Assembly: GCF_027532945.1 (NCBI RefSeq)
Contig: NZ_JAPZTZ010000017.1
Coordinates: forward strand, 62,001 to 126,000
Source of the DNA: Phreatobacter sp.
GTDB taxonomy: Bacteria; Pseudomonadota; Alphaproteobacteria; Rhizobiales; Phreatobacteraceae
Direction of reading: 5' to 3'
Length of the DNA stretch: 64,000 nucleotides
In this document: positions 37,914-47,121 of the stretch, one piece after another
Numbering within the stretch: position 1 is the first letter of the stretch
How the letters are laid out: every line of letters starts with the position of its first letter
Notes under the pieces: generated by a model
What the model was told of the DNA's origin: nothing
What the model saw: only the letters and a program-made list of their open reading frames with translations
Database searches by the model: none
Translations under genes and position numbers: made by a program

Positions 37914-38540
37914 ATGTTCTCGCACGCCGATATCTGGGCGGCCATCGATCGTCTGGCTGAGACCAACGGCCTGTCCGCCTCGGGCCTTGCCAAGCGCGCC
38001 GGGCTGGACGCCACCACCTTCAACAAGTCGAAGCGCGTCATGCTGGACGGGCGCGAGCGCTGGCCCTCCACCGAGTCGCTCGCCAAGGTGCTGAATGCCA
38101 CGGGCACCAGTTTCGGTGAGTTTGTCGCGCTGGTCGGCGGGGCGCGGCTGGCGACGCGGCCGCTACCGATCCTCGGCTTCGCGCAGGCTGGCGCCGGGGG
38201 CTATTTCGACCAGAGCGGGATGCCGGCCGGCAACGGCTGGGATGAAGTGTCCTTCCCGGACGTGCCGGAGGAGGCGATCTATGCGCTGGAGATCCAGGGC
38301 GATTCCATGCTGCCGGTCTATCGTGACGGCGACCGCATCGTCGTCTCGCCGACCGCGCCGATCCGCCGTGGCGACCGCGTCGTGGTGCAGACCGCCGAGG
38401 GCGAGATCATGGCCAAGGAGCTGAAGCGCCAGACCAACAAGACGGTCGAGCTCGCCTCGCTCAATGCCGATCATGCCGACCGCAGTTTCGCCGTGTCGGA
38501 GGTGGCCTGGATGGCGCGGATCATGTGGGTGAGCCAGTAG
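37914..38540 (+). CDS. HTH/S24 family transcriptional regulator (LexA/CI-like)
   Basis: The 208-residue protein joins an N-terminal helix-turn-helix (about residues 1-70, DRLAETNGLSASGLAKRAGLDATTFNKSK) to a C-terminal S24 peptidase-like domain. The Ser-Lys dyad is visible: S131 in EIQGDSMLPVYRDGDR and K168 in EIMAKELKR. An Ala-Gly bond in GFAQAGAGG is a possible self-cleavage site. It is not LexA itself, since the DNA-binding domain is of the phage-repressor type. ATG 37914 lies right behind GGGAGG. It probably represses its own promoter at the palindrome upstream. No prophage genes surround it, so a stress-sensing housekeeping role is likely. Confidence 0.87.
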   Translation: MFSHADIWAAIDRLAETNGLSASGLAKRAGLDATTFNKSKRVMLDGRERWPSTESLAKVLNATGTSFGEFVALVGGARLATRPLPILGFAQAGAGGYFDQSGMPAGNGWDEVSFPDVPEEAIYALEIQGDSMLPVYRDGDRIVVSPTAPIRRGDRVVVQTAEGEIMAKELKRQTNKTVELASLNADHADRSFAVSEVAWMARIMWVSQ

Positions 38541-38571
38541 GGGGGCGCCGGACGGCGTCGCCCCTCGTCGC

Positions 38572-40224
38572 TCACCCCTTCACGAACTCGCCCACCAGCG
38601 CCTTGCGGATCAGCGCGCGGGTCTCGTCGAGGCCGTAGAGGACGGCGAAGGAGCCGAAGCGCGGGCCCTTCTCCTGTCCGAGCAGCACCTTGTAGATGGC
38701 CGAGAACCATTCGGCGGAGACGCCGGGCTTCTCCGGCGTCGCGCCCTTGGCCTTGAGGTCCTGGTAGCGCGGGATGGCGCGGCCGACATCGTAGACGGCA
38801 CCCTGCACGTCCTCGGCGCTGGCGTCCTTCGGCAGCGCCATGATGGCGGCGGCGAGCGCCTCCAGCGCCTCGCGCTCGACCGCGTCGGCCTCCTTGTAGA
38901 CCTTGGTCGGCTTCACGAAGTCGTGGAAGTAGCGCACCGCATAGCCGGCGAGCTCGTCGAGCTTCGGGTTCTTCTCCGGCGAGGCGTCGGGCGCATAGCG
39001 GCGGATGAAGCCCCAGAGCACGCTGGTCTCCGGCGCGTTCGACACCGAGACGAGGTTCATCAGCATGGAGAAGGAGATCGGCACCTCGACCGTCGGCGGC
39101 GTGCCGGAATGGATGTGCCAGGCCGGGTTCATCAGCCGGGCCTTCTCGTCCTGACCTGGGAACTTCTCGACAAAGGTCAGGTAGTCGTCGACATTGCGCG
39201 GGATGACGTCGAAATAGAGCCGCTTGGCGCTCTTCGGGTTCTGGTACATGAACAGCGACAGGCTCTCGGGCGAGGCATAGGCCAGCCAGTCCTCGATGGT
39301 CAGGCCATTGCCCTTGGACTTCGAGATCTTGCTGCCGTTCTCGTCGAGGAAGAGCTCGTAGTTGAAGCCTTCCGGCGGCGTGCCGCCGAGCGCGCGGCAG
39401 ATCTTCCCCGACTGCGTCACGGAATCGATCAGGTCCTTGCCGGCCATTTCGTAATCGACGCCGAGGGCGGTCCAGCGCATGGCCCAGTCCGGCTTCCACT
39501 GCATCTTGGCGTGGCCGCCGGTCACCGGCGTCTCGTAGCGCGTGCCCGAGGCCGGGTCGCGCCAGACGATGGTGCCCTTGGAAACGTTGCGCTCCTCCAC
39601 CGGCACCTGCATGACCACGCCCGATTCCGGGTGGATCGGCAGGAAGGGCGAATAGGTGGCGCGGCGCTCCTCGCCCAGTGTCGGGAGCATGATCGCCTGG
39701 ATGGCGTCGAAGCGCTCGAGGGCGGTCATCAGCGTCGCATCGAAGGCGCCCGACCGGTACATGGCGGTCGAGGAGACGAACTCGTAGTCGAAGCCGAACT
39801 GGTCGAGGAAGCCGCGCAGGCGGGCATTGTTGTGGGCGCCGAAGCTGTCATGCGTGCCGAAAGGATCGGGCACGGCGGTGAGCGCGCGGCCGAGATGCTG
39901 GGCGAGCAGCTCCTTGTTCGGCACGTTGTCCGGCACCTTCCTCAGACCGTCGAGGTCGTCGGAGAAAGCGACGAGGCGCGTCGGGATCTTGTCCTCGGTG
40001 AGGAGGCGGAAGGCGTTGCGCACCATGGTGGTGCGGGCGACCTCGCCGAAGGTGCCGATATGCGGCAGCCCCGAGGGGCCGTAGCCGGTCTCGAAAATGA
40101 TCGGACGGTTCTTCGGCGTCTTTTCGAGCCGCGCCACGAGTTTCTTCGCTTCCTCGAACGGCCAGGCGGTGGAGACGCGGGCGGCCTCCAGGAGGGCAGG
40201 CGTGATCGGGAGCGCGGGCAACAT
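38572..40224 (-). CDS. lysK: Lysyl-tRNA synthetase, class I
   Basis: The 550-residue enzyme is the class I form of LysRS, usual in archaea and alphaproteobacteria. It has the HIGH-type motif in [14 protein letters not shown], the KMSKS-type [15 protein letters not shown], and the [17 protein letters not shown] segment of the Rossmann domain. It attaches lysine to tRNA-Lys. ATG 40224 is preferred; a TTG at 40266 would add 14 residues. The 32 bases before the convergent S24 gene form a GC-rich hairpin without a T run. Confidence 0.95.
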   Translation of the reverse strand: MLPALPITPALLEAARVSTAWPFEEAKKLVARLEKTPKNRPIIFETGYGPSGLPHIGTFGEVARTTMVRNAFRLLTEDKIPTRLVAFSDDLDGLRKVPDNVPNKELLAQHLGRALTAVPDPFGTHDSFGAHNNARLRGFLDQFGFDYEFVSSTAMYRSGAFDATLMTALERFDAIQAIMLPTLGEERRATYSPFLPIHPESGVVMQVPVEERNVSKGTIVWRDPASGTRYETPVTGGHAKMQWKPDWAMRWTALGVDYEMAGKDLIDSVTQSGKICRALGGTPPEGFNYELFLDENGSKISKSKGNGLTIEDWLAYASPESLSLFMYQNPKSAKRLYFDVIPRNVDDYLTFVEKFPGQDEKARLMNPAWHIHSGTPPTVEVPISFSMLMNLVSVSNAPETSVLWGFIRRYAPDASPEKNPKLDELAGYAVRYFHDFVKPTKVYKEADAVEREALEALAAAIMALPKDASAEDVQGAVYDVGRAIPRYQDLKAKGATPEKPGVSAEWFSAIYKVLLGQEKGPRFGSFAVLYGLDETRALIRKALVGEFVKG

Positions 40225-40343
40225 GGCGGGGTCCGGCGGCAAGCGAAGGAAACGGGTGGGTTGCAATAGGGCGGGGGGGCTAGAAGGTCAATGAAAGCCG
40301 CTGCCGCCACGACGATGGCCGCGGCCTCTGCTAGGCTCCGCCC

Positions 40344-40919
40344 GTGATCTCGTTCGTCCTTTTCGACACCGTGCTCGGAACCGTCGGCCTCGCCTGGGGC
40401 GAGGGCGGCATCGTCGGCGTGCGCCTGCCGGCGGCAAGCCGCGAGGCAACGCGGGCGAGCCTTCTGGCCCGGCATCCCGGCGCAGCCGAGGCCGAGCCGC
40501 CGCCCGCCATCCGCGCTATCATCGACCGGATCGTGGCGCTGGCCGGTGGCGAGCGCGTGGATCTGTCCGATGCGCCGCTCGACCGGGCCGGCCTCGCAGA
40601 CTTCCCCGCCCGCGTCTATGACGTGGCGCTGACGATCCCGCCCGGCGAGACGCTGACCTATGGCGAGGTCGCCCGCCGCATCGGCGAGCCGGGCGCCGCA
40701 CAGGCGGTGGGCCGGGCGCTCGGCGCCAATCCCTGGCCGATCATCGTGCCCTGCCACCGCGTTCTCGCGGCGAGCGGTGGCACCGGCGGTTTCTCGGCGC
40801 CGGGCGGCGTCGAGACCAAGCTGAAGCTTCTGTCGATCGAGCGGGCGCGCACCTCCGCCGCGCCAACCCTCTTCGACGACGATCCGGCCTTCGGCCTTGC
40901 GGTGAAGCCGCGTCGCTAG
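40344..40919 (+). CDS. ogt: Methylated-DNA--protein-cysteine methyltransferase
   Basis: The 191-residue suicide enzyme transfers the alkyl group of O6-alkylguanine to its own Cys137 in IIVPCHRVLAASG. The DNA-binding helix VYDVALTIPPGETLTYGEVARRIGEPGAAQAVGRALGANP precedes it. The start is GTG 40344. The N-terminal 90 residues are poorly conserved, as normal in this family. It is divergent from lysK and convergent with the DJ-1 gene, with no ada regulator nearby. Confidence 0.92.
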   Translation: MISFVLFDTVLGTVGLAWGEGGIVGVRLPAASREATRASLLARHPGAAEAEPPPAIRAIIDRIVALAGGERVDLSDAPLDRAGLADFPARVYDVALTIPPGETLTYGEVARRIGEPGAAQAVGRALGANPWPIIVPCHRVLAASGGTGGFSAPGGVETKLKLLSIERARTSAAPTLFDDDPAFGLAVKPRR

Positions 40920-40925
40920 GCGCCG

Positions 40926-41573
40926 CTACGCGATCACATGGCCGAGGGCCGCACGGTTGGCGGCGAAGGCCCGGTCGTACTCGATCAGCGCCGCCACCTC
41001 GTCGCGCGTCTCCGCACCATAGAGCCGGCCGATGATGTGCAGCGTCGCGTCAATGGCGAGCGACACGCCGCCGCCGGTGACTATGCCGCGGTCCTCGACC
41101 ACGGCCGCCTCCACCGGCTCACTCCCGCGGGCAAAGCTGATGATGAGCGCCAGCGGTGCGTCCGTCTCCGCACCGACGGCCCGCCGCCGGGTGGTGAGGC
41201 GATGCCCGTCGAGGGTGCCGGAGGCTGCGAGAATGAGCGCGCCGGTGCAGACGGAGGCGAGGCGCAGCGGATCGAGGCCACGCAGGAAGGCGAGCATGGC
41301 GGGGTCGGTGACCTGCTCGCGCCAGCCCGGTCCGCCGGTGACGATATAGGTGTCGCAGGCGGGCGCTTCGGCGAAGCCCGCATCGGCGAGGATGGTGAGA
41401 CCCCCGGCGAGCGCCACGGGACCCGCCTCTGCGGCGATGGTCACGGCGCTGATGTTCGGCAGGATCCGCCGCGCCATGGAGACGACGCCGGTCGTGCCGC
41501 CGATATCGATGGGCTCGACCCCCGGATAGACGATGACGCCCATGCGTGCGGCTGCTTGCCGGTCCCGATGCAT
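40926..41573 (-). CDS. DJ-1/PfpI family protein
   Basis: The 215-residue protein has the DJ-1/PfpI fold: MGVIVYPGVEPIDIGGTTGV near the N-terminus and the nucleophile elbow LASVCTGALILAASG with the conserved Cys. GIVTGGGVSLAIDATLHIIGRLYG lies further on. Members include isonitrile hydratases, glyoxalases and AraC-linked ligand domains; this one has no DNA-binding domain. ATG 41573 is preceded by GGGAGG. It is divergent from the TRAP binding protein, 152 bases away, but no functional link is visible. Confidence 0.83.
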   Translation of the reverse strand: MHRDRQAAARMGVIVYPGVEPIDIGGTTGVVSMARRILPNISAVTIAAEAGPVALAGGLTILADAGFAEAPACDTYIVTGGPGWREQVTDPAMLAFLRGLDPLRLASVCTGALILAASGTLDGHRLTTRRRAVGAETDAPLALIISFARGSEPVEAAVVEDRGIVTGGGVSLAIDATLHIIGRLYGAETRDEVAALIEYDRAFAANRAALGHVIA

Positions 41574-41725
41574 GTTGGGTCCTCCCGGTGGCGACAGATG
41601 CAACGGTTGGGCCGCGCGCAGGGCTGCATCGCGCTGAAGGGGGCCGCGGGTGGCATGGCGGTTGCGACTGGGACCATCGGACAAAGCCGCGATGGCCGCG
41701 GCCCGACCGACCCCGGAGGTTCCGC

Positions 41726-42814
41726 ATGAAACGCCGAGACGTGCTCACTTCGACCGGTGCCGCCCTTCTGGCCGGCGCGGCAGTCGCCAGCCCCGCCATC
41801 GCGCAGTCGCTGCCGACCATCCGCTGGCGCGCGACGTCGAGTTTTCCGAAGAGCCTCGATATCACCTATGGCGCCGCCGAGCAGTTCTGCCGCCATGTGG
41901 GCGAGCTGACTGAGGGCCGCTTCACCATTCAGCAGTTCGCCGCGGGCGAGATCGTGCCCGGTCTGCAGGCACTCGATGCCGTCTCCAACGGCACGGTGGA
42001 GGCCGCCTATACCGGCATGCTCTTCTATGTGGGCAAGGACCCGACCTTCGCGCTCACCGCCTCGGTGCCGTTCCTGATGAACCCGCGCCAGCAGCACGCC
42101 TGGTACTATCACGGCGGTGGCCTCGCCATGACCAACGCCTTCTTCCAGAAATACAATGTCTATGCGCTGCCCTGCGGCAATACGGGGATGCAGTGGGGCG
42201 GCTGGTTCCGCAAGGAGATCAAGACGGTTGCCGACCTGTCGGGCATGAAGATGCGGATCGCGGGCCTCGCCGGCACCATCGCCGCGCGGCTCGGCGTCGT
42301 GCCGCAGCAGATCGCTCCCGGCGACATCTATCCGGCGCTGGAGCGCGGCACGATCGACGCTGTCGAGTATATCGGGCCCTATGACGACGAGAAGCTCGGC
42401 TTCAACAAGGTGGCGCAGCGCTACTATGCCCCCGGCTGGCAGGAGGGTGGCACCGTGTTCCACGGCGCCTTCAACCTCGCCAAGTGGAACGAACTGCCGC
42501 CGCTCTACAAGAAGGCGGTGGAGGTGGCGGCGCAGGCCGCGACCACCGACATGCTCGCCCATTACGACCAGAAGAACCCGGAAGCGCTGATGCGCCTTGT
42601 GGCGCAGGGCGTGCAGGTCTCGCTCTTTCCGCAGGAGGTGCTGGAGCGGCTCTATGTGGAGGCGGAGGCCTACTACAAGGAGATCACCGCGACGAACCCC
42701 GAGTTTGCCCGCATGTTCGCGCATCAGCGCGAGTTCCAGCGCAAGGGCAACATGTACCATCAGGTTGCGGATTTTCAGTATGACCTGATGATGCTGCGGC
42801 TCCGGCGCAGCTGA
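41726..42814 (+). CDS. TRAP transporter substrate-binding protein (DctP family, TakP-like)
   Basis: The periplasmic binding protein has 362 residues with a Tat-like leader MKRRDVLTSTGAALLAGAAV. It contains FAAGEIVPGLQALDAVSNGTVEAAYT, LPCGNTGMQWGGWFRKEIKTVADLSG and VEYIGPYDDEKLGFNKVAQRYYAPGW. The last segment is typical of the TakP-like group that binds 2-oxoacids or other monocarboxylates. No DctQ/DctM membrane genes are adjacent. ATG 41726 sits nine bases after CGGAGG. The flavoprotein gene follows 28 bases after the stop. Confidence 0.9.
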   Translation: MKRRDVLTSTGAALLAGAAVASPAIAQSLPTIRWRATSSFPKSLDITYGAAEQFCRHVGELTEGRFTIQQFAAGEIVPGLQALDAVSNGTVEAAYTGMLFYVGKDPTFALTASVPFLMNPRQQHAWYYHGGGLAMTNAFFQKYNVYALPCGNTGMQWGGWFRKEIKTVADLSGMKMRIAGLAGTIAARLGVVPQQIAPGDIYPALERGTIDAVEYIGPYDDEKLGFNKVAQRYYAPGWQEGGTVFHGAFNLAKWNELPPLYKKAVEVAAQAATTDMLAHYDQKNPEALMRLVAQGVQVSLFPQEVLERLYVEAEAYYKEITATNPEFARMFAHQREFQRKGNMYHQVADFQYDLMMLRLRRS

Positions 42815-42842
42815 GGCGGGGCGGTCGCGGGGAGGACAGCCG

Positions 42843-43502
42843 ATGACGATCCACACGACGCCGGAGGCGGCTCCCGCCTTCGATCCGGAGGCGGTGAGCT
42901 ATGTCGCCTCCATCGACGCCGTCCGGGCCGTCCATCCCGCGCCGATGTCGCGGGCGACCGACAAGGTGATCACCCGGCTCGACAAGCACTGCCGGGCGAT
43001 CATCGCCCGGTCGACCTTCGTGATCGTCGGCACGCACGGGCCGAAGGGCGCCGACGTGTCGCCGCGTGGCGATCCCGCCGGCTTCTTGCGGGTGCTCGAC
43101 GACACGCACCTGCTTCTGCCCGACCGCATCGGCAACAACCGCTTCGACTCGCTGGAGAACATCTTCGCCACCGGGATCATCGGCATGCTCTTCGTGGTGC
43201 CGGGGATGGCGGAGGTGCTGAGGGTCAACGGCCGGGCGCGCGTCACGGATGATGCGGACCTTCTCGCCGCGTCCGAGGTGCAGGGACGCCCGCCGAAGAT
43301 CGGCGTGCTCGTTACCGTTGGCGAGGCCTATCTCCACTGCGCCAAGGCGGTGAACCGGGCATCGCTCTGGGACCCGAGCCGCTACATCAACCGCGACGAC
43401 CTGCCGAGCTATGGCGCGATGCTGGTCGACCATTGCGAAGGCTTGACCCAGGACGAGAGCGATCGTCAGGGCGCCGAGATGGCAAGGCGCGGCATGTACT
43501 GA
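42843..43502 (+). CDS. FMN-dependent PPOX-fold flavoprotein (MSMEG_1061-like)
   Basis: The 219-residue protein is a pyridoxamine 5'-phosphate oxidase-like split barrel with KVITRLDKHCRAIIARSTFVIVGTHGPKGADVSPRGDPAGFLRV and LLPDRIGNNRFDSLENIFATGIIGMLFVVPG. The pattern ends with INRDDLPSYGAMLVDHCEG and fits the MSMEG_1061 group, believed to bind FMN. The substrate is unknown. It follows the TRAP binding protein gene and may be co-transcribed with it. Confidence 0.85.
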   Translation: MTIHTTPEAAPAFDPEAVSYVASIDAVRAVHPAPMSRATDKVITRLDKHCRAIIARSTFVIVGTHGPKGADVSPRGDPAGFLRVLDDTHLLLPDRIGNNRFDSLENIFATGIIGMLFVVPGMAEVLRVNGRARVTDDADLLAASEVQGRPPKIGVLVTVGEAYLHCAKAVNRASLWDPSRYINRDDLPSYGAMLVDHCEGLTQDESDRQGAEMARRGMY

Positions 43503-43508
43503 CCGGGC

Positions 43509-44390
43509 TCAGTAGATCCCGCCGGGAAAGGCCTTCAGCACCAGTTCGGCATAGATGCCCTTCTCCCACAGCCGCTGCAGGGCGTGGTTGATGGCGCGGC
43601 GCAGGGGCTCGTTGCCGCGACGCATGACGATGGCGAGGCCCTCGCCGAAATAGCGGTTCTCGGTGAAGGCGCCACCGAGGAAGCGGCAGCAATCCGCCGA
43701 GGCCTCGCCGATGATCCAGAAGCCGGAGGCGACGCCGTCGGCGAAGAGCACGTCGACGTCGCGCTCCAGCAACGCCTTCCGGGCCGCGGCGATGTCGGGG
43801 AAGCGGCGCAGCGACGACGTCGGGTAGAACGTCGCGGCATAGGCCTCGTGGGCCGAGCCCTGCACCACGGCGATGGAGCGGCCGGCGAGCGCTTCCGGGC
43901 TCGCATCGGTGAGCCGCGTATCCTTGCGCATGACGAAGCGGGCCGGCGTGTCGAGATAGCGGTCGGAGACTTCGAAGCGCCGGCGCAGGTCCGGCGTGAT
44001 GGCGAGCGAGGCGATGACCGCATCGCCGGCATTGCGATCCAGCCCTTCGGTGAGGAGGTCCAGGCGCCGCGCCTGGATGGTGCAGGGGATCTTCAACTCC
44101 TCGCAGATTGCGCGGGCGAGGTCGACGTTGAATCCGGCAGGGCGACCGTCGGGGCCGGGGAAGCCGAAGGGCGGCAGCTCGTCATCGGTGAGGAAGCGGA
44201 TCTGCGGCACGCGGGTGAGATCGACGCGGTCGGTGCGCCGGCGCGGGTCCCAGTAGCCGGGGATGAGCACGGTCGGGGCACCGGCCTCGGCCGCCGGCGG
44301 GGCGGGAGGCACCTGCGCCTGCGACGGCACGGCCGCGGCGACCAGGATCGATGCAACCATAATCAGCAGAGGCGCCATCGCGCACGTCAT
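43509..44390 (-). CDS. Periplasmic solute-binding protein, family 3 (amino-acid type)
   Basis: The 293-residue protein has a signal peptide (APLLIMVASILVAAAVPSQAQ) and a SBP_bac_3 domain: IRFLTDDELPPFGFPGPDGRPAGFNVDLARAI and GDAVIASLAITPDLRRRFEVSDRYLDTPARFV. Such proteins bind polar amino acids or related compounds for ABC uptake. No permease or ATPase is adjacent. It is convergent with the flavoprotein gene (6-base gap). A proline/alanine linker of about 25 residues separates the leader from the domain, longer than usual. Confidence 0.85.
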   Translation of the reverse strand: MTCAMAPLLIMVASILVAAAVPSQAQVPPAPPAAEAGAPTVLIPGYWDPRRRTDRVDLTRVPQIRFLTDDELPPFGFPGPDGRPAGFNVDLARAICEELKIPCTIQARRLDLLTEGLDRNAGDAVIASLAITPDLRRRFEVSDRYLDTPARFVMRKDTRLTDASPEALAGRSIAVVQGSAHEAYAATFYPTSSLRRFPDIAAARKALLERDVDVLFADGVASGFWIIGEASADCCRFLGGAFTENRYFGEGLAIVMRRGNEPLRRAINHALQRLWEKGIYAELVLKAFPGGIY

Positions 44391-44478
44391 CCGTGTTTGT
44401 CCGACTGATGCCGGATCACCGGCCGCTTATAGCCTCGACTGCGGCGTTCCGGGAGGGGCCGGCTGGGGGGCGCGGATC

Positions 44479-46605
44479 ATGCGCTTTGTGGAGGAGGGGC
44501 GTCCGGTGGGGGGCGGAGCGTCATGGGCGCAGCCGCAGCGCCGCCCGGCGCCGCTCCCGCGGCAGGATCGTCCGGTCGTCGCGCCGACCCGTCAGCCACG
44601 CCTCGTCGACGAGTTGGTCGCGCCGCTGCATCGGCCGCGGGTGGACTGGGTGGCGCGGCGCTGGGGCGTCGATCCGCTCGATGCCGCCATCGGGCTCGGC
44701 CTGGTCACGCCCGAGGCGATGATCGACCGTCTCGCCCGCCGCATCGGTGCCGGGGTCATCCGGGCCGAGGCGGCCATCCAGATCGCGGCGGACCGGTCCG
44801 AGTGGCGGGCCCTGCGCGAGCGCGGCTGGGTGGCGATCGACCGGTCGGTTGGCGGCATGGCCGTGCTGGTGGCGCCCGATGGCGCGACTGCCGAGAGGCT
44901 TGCCGCCGGTCGGGTGGCCATTGCAGGCGGTGCCTTGCCGCTGGTGCTGGCGACAGAGGCCGCCTTCTCGGCGCTGCTGCGGCGCTGGGCGGAGGCTGTC
45001 TGGGTCGAGGAGGCGGTGACCCATCTCGCACGGGGCGATCCCGCCGCGTCTGCCGGCGACCGCGACCTGATGCGGTGGACCGCTGCGCTGCTTGCACTGG
45101 GGCTTGCGGGCCTGTTCGCGGCGCTGGCCTTTGCGCCACCGCCCTTCGCGCTGGCGGCCGGTGCCGCTGTCGGGCTGCTGGTCGTCCTCTGGACGGCCAT
45201 TCGGCTGTCGGCCTGCGCGATCCGCCCGCCGCCGTTTCCGCGCCAGACCCTCTGCGACGCCGAACTTCCCCGCTACACGATCCTCTGCCCGCTCCATCGC
45301 GAGGCCGCCGTCGTGCAGGCCTTGCTCGCCGCGCTCGGTGGGCTGGACTATCCGCGCGCGAAGCTGACGATCCTGCTGCTGGTCGAGGCCGATGACCCGG
45401 ACACGCGGGCGGCCATCGTCGCCTGCCGGCCGGACCCGGCTGTCCAGGTCGTGGTCCTGCCGCCAGATGGGCCGCGCACCAAGCCCAAGGCGCTGATGCT
45501 CGGCCTCGCGCTGGCCGATGGCGATCACGTCGTCGTCTACGACGCCGAGGACCGGCCGGGACCTGGCCAGCTCCGCGAGGCGGCGGAGACCTTCGCCGCG
45601 GCGGATGCATCGATGGGTTGCCTGCAGGCGCCGCTCACCATGGTCGATGCGCCGGGGCTGCTATCGCGCTTCTTCGCGGCGGAATACGAGGCGCTGTTTC
45701 GCGTGCTGCTGCCGGCGCTCGCCCGCTGGGGCTGGCCGCTGCCGCTCGGCGGAACCTCCAACCATTTCCGCCGGTCGGCGCTGGTCGCTGCCGGCGGTTG
45801 GGACCCCTACAACGTCACCGAGGACGCCGATCTCGGCTTTCGCCTCGCCCGCCACGGCTTCACCACCGGCACAATCGCAACGCCGACGCGGGAAGAGCCG
45901 CCGGCCACCGTCGCCGGCTGGATCGGCCAGCGCGCCCGCTGGTTCAAGGGGTGGATGCAGACCCTCGCCGTCCTCGCGCGGCGGCCGCTGCATCTTCACC
46001 GCGAGCTCGGCATCGGCGGCTGCCTTGCCCTTGGCGTGACGCTGGCGGGATCGTTGCTCGCCGCCCTCGTCCATCTCGTCGCCCTCGCGGCGCTCGCGAC
46101 CGGCTGGGGGCTACACGGGCCGCCGCCCTGGCTCGGCGCGGCGGCCCTGGTCTTCGTCGCCGGCTATGGCGGGAGCCTCGTGTTCCTCGCCGCCGGGCTC
46201 GCGCGGGGCGGGCGCACCGGCCTCCTGCCGTGGCTACCGCTCCTGCCCGTGGTCTGGCTCGCCATGGGCCTTGCTGCTCTCATGGCGCTTCGCCAGCTCT
46301 GGTCGCGTCCGTTCCATTGGGAGAAAACCGCCCATGGCGGCATCGCCTGGCCGGAGGATCGTCGTGCCGCCGGCCAGCCCTCTCCCGTCGAGGCCGAGGT
46401 TCTTGAGCGCGTGCGTGTCCTGACAGAGGTCGCGCTGGCGACGCGGCGGCACCAGCCGCAGGACGTGGCGGCGGCGCTGAGACGTCACGCCTTGCGGCTC
46501 AAGCGGGGAAAGGCTTCGCCGTCGATCGTGTCGGGGCTTGAGGCGATGGCGCGGGACCTCGGCGGGTCCGCGTCCCGCGCATCTCCGCCATTCGAACGAG
46601 GTTGA
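44479..46605 (+). CDS. Membrane glycosyltransferase family 2 (BcsA-like processive type)
   Basis: The 708-residue protein has an N-terminal soluble region of about 190 residues and two membrane helices. A GT2 catalytic domain follows, with YTILCPLHREAAVVQALL, YDAEDRPGPGQL (DxD-like), VTEDADLGFRLARHG (TED) and QRARWFKGWMQT (QxxRW), then C-terminal membrane helices. That is the cellulose synthase-like arrangement of processive transferases. The N-terminus (IGLGLVTPEAMIDRLARRIGAGV) resembles the MshEN/GspE N-terminal domain, which binds cyclic di-GMP in some proteins; this is inference. ATG 44479 is preferred. No other polysaccharide genes are next to it. Confidence 0.85.
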   Translation: MRFVEEGRPVGGGASWAQPQRRPAPLPRQDRPVVAPTRQPRLVDELVAPLHRPRVDWVARRWGVDPLDAAIGLGLVTPEAMIDRLARRIGAGVIRAEAAIQIAADRSEWRALRERGWVAIDRSVGGMAVLVAPDGATAERLAAGRVAIAGGALPLVLATEAAFSALLRRWAEAVWVEEAVTHLARGDPAASAGDRDLMRWTAALLALGLAGLFAALAFAPPPFALAAGAAVGLLVVLWTAIRLSACAIRPPPFPRQTLCDAELPRYTILCPLHREAAVVQALLAALGGLDYPRAKLTILLLVEADDPDTRAAIVACRPDPAVQVVVLPPDGPRTKPKALMLGLALADGDHVVVYDAEDRPGPGQLREAAETFAAADASMGCLQAPLTMVDAPGLLSRFFAAEYEALFRVLLPALARWGWPLPLGGTSNHFRRSALVAAGGWDPYNVTEDADLGFRLARHGFTTGTIATPTREEPPATVAGWIGQRARWFKGWMQTLAVLARRPLHLHRELGIGGCLALGVTLAGSLLAALVHLVALAALATGWGLHGPPPWLGAAALVFVAGYGGSLVFLAAGLARGGRTGLLPWLPLLPVVWLAMGLAALMALRQLWSRPFHWEKTAHGGIAWPEDRRAAGQPSPVEAEVLERVRVLTEVALATRRHQPQDVAAALRRHALRLKRGKASPSIVSGLEAMARDLGGSASRASPPFERG

Positions 46606-46683
46606 GCCCGCCCCTGCGACCTTGCCTCCGTCGCTGCGCCGCGACATGGTCCCGCGCCGCAGCCGAGGGAGGGATGACACGGA

Positions 46684-47118
46684 ATGAGCGAGGGGGATGC
46701 ACCGGTCGCGGTCCGGCCAACCGATCGCCACAGCGCCTTCCATCGCCTGATCGGCTGGGAGGTGGTGGAGTGGAGCGACGGTCATGCCGTCATGCTCTGC
46801 CCGGTGCGCGAGGAGTTCATGAATCGCGGCGGCGGCCTGCATGGCGGCCTCGTCGCGACGCTGATGGATTCGGCCGGCGGCTATGCGGCGCTCGGCGGCC
46901 CCCCGAAGGACCCCGACGCCGTGGACGGGCGCGGCGTCACCCTGTCGCTGACGGTGAACTATCTCGGCACGGCGCGGGAGGGCACGCTGAAAGTGACCGC
47001 CACCCGCACGGGCGGCGGCAAGAGCGTCGCCTTCGTGACCATCCGCTGCGAGGACGACAAGGGCAACCCGATCGCCGAGGGCGTGGGCACCTTCCGCCGG
47101 TTTCAGCGGGAGGGCTGA
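46684..47118 (+). CDS. PaaI family thioesterase
   Basis: This 144-residue hot-dog fold protein contains REEFMNRGGGLHGGLVATLMDSAGGYAALGG, the PaaI-type active-site loop with the HGG motif and the later acidic residue. It closes with KVTATRTGGGKSVAFVTIRCEDDKGN. It would hydrolyse acyl- or aryl-CoA thioesters. The gene runs convergent to hslO with a 3-base gap and has no CoA pathway neighbours. Confidence 0.87.
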   Translation: MSEGDAPVAVRPTDRHSAFHRLIGWEVVEWSDGHAVMLCPVREEFMNRGGGLHGGLVATLMDSAGGYAALGGPPKDPDAVDGRGVTLSLTVNYLGTAREGTLKVTATRTGGGKSVAFVTIRCEDDKGNPIAEGVGTFRRFQREG

Positions 47119-47121
47119 CCT

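Noticed and set aside
37914-38540. Identification of the S24/HTH protein as LexA
   Set aside because: The DNA-binding domain is of the phage-repressor HTH type rather than the LexA winged helix, and the palindrome does not match the alphaproteobacterial SOS box (GTTC-N7-GTTC).
38541-38571. Hairpin between the S24 gene and lysK as a terminator
   Set aside because: A GC-rich stem is possible, but pairing is imperfect and there is no T run on either strand.
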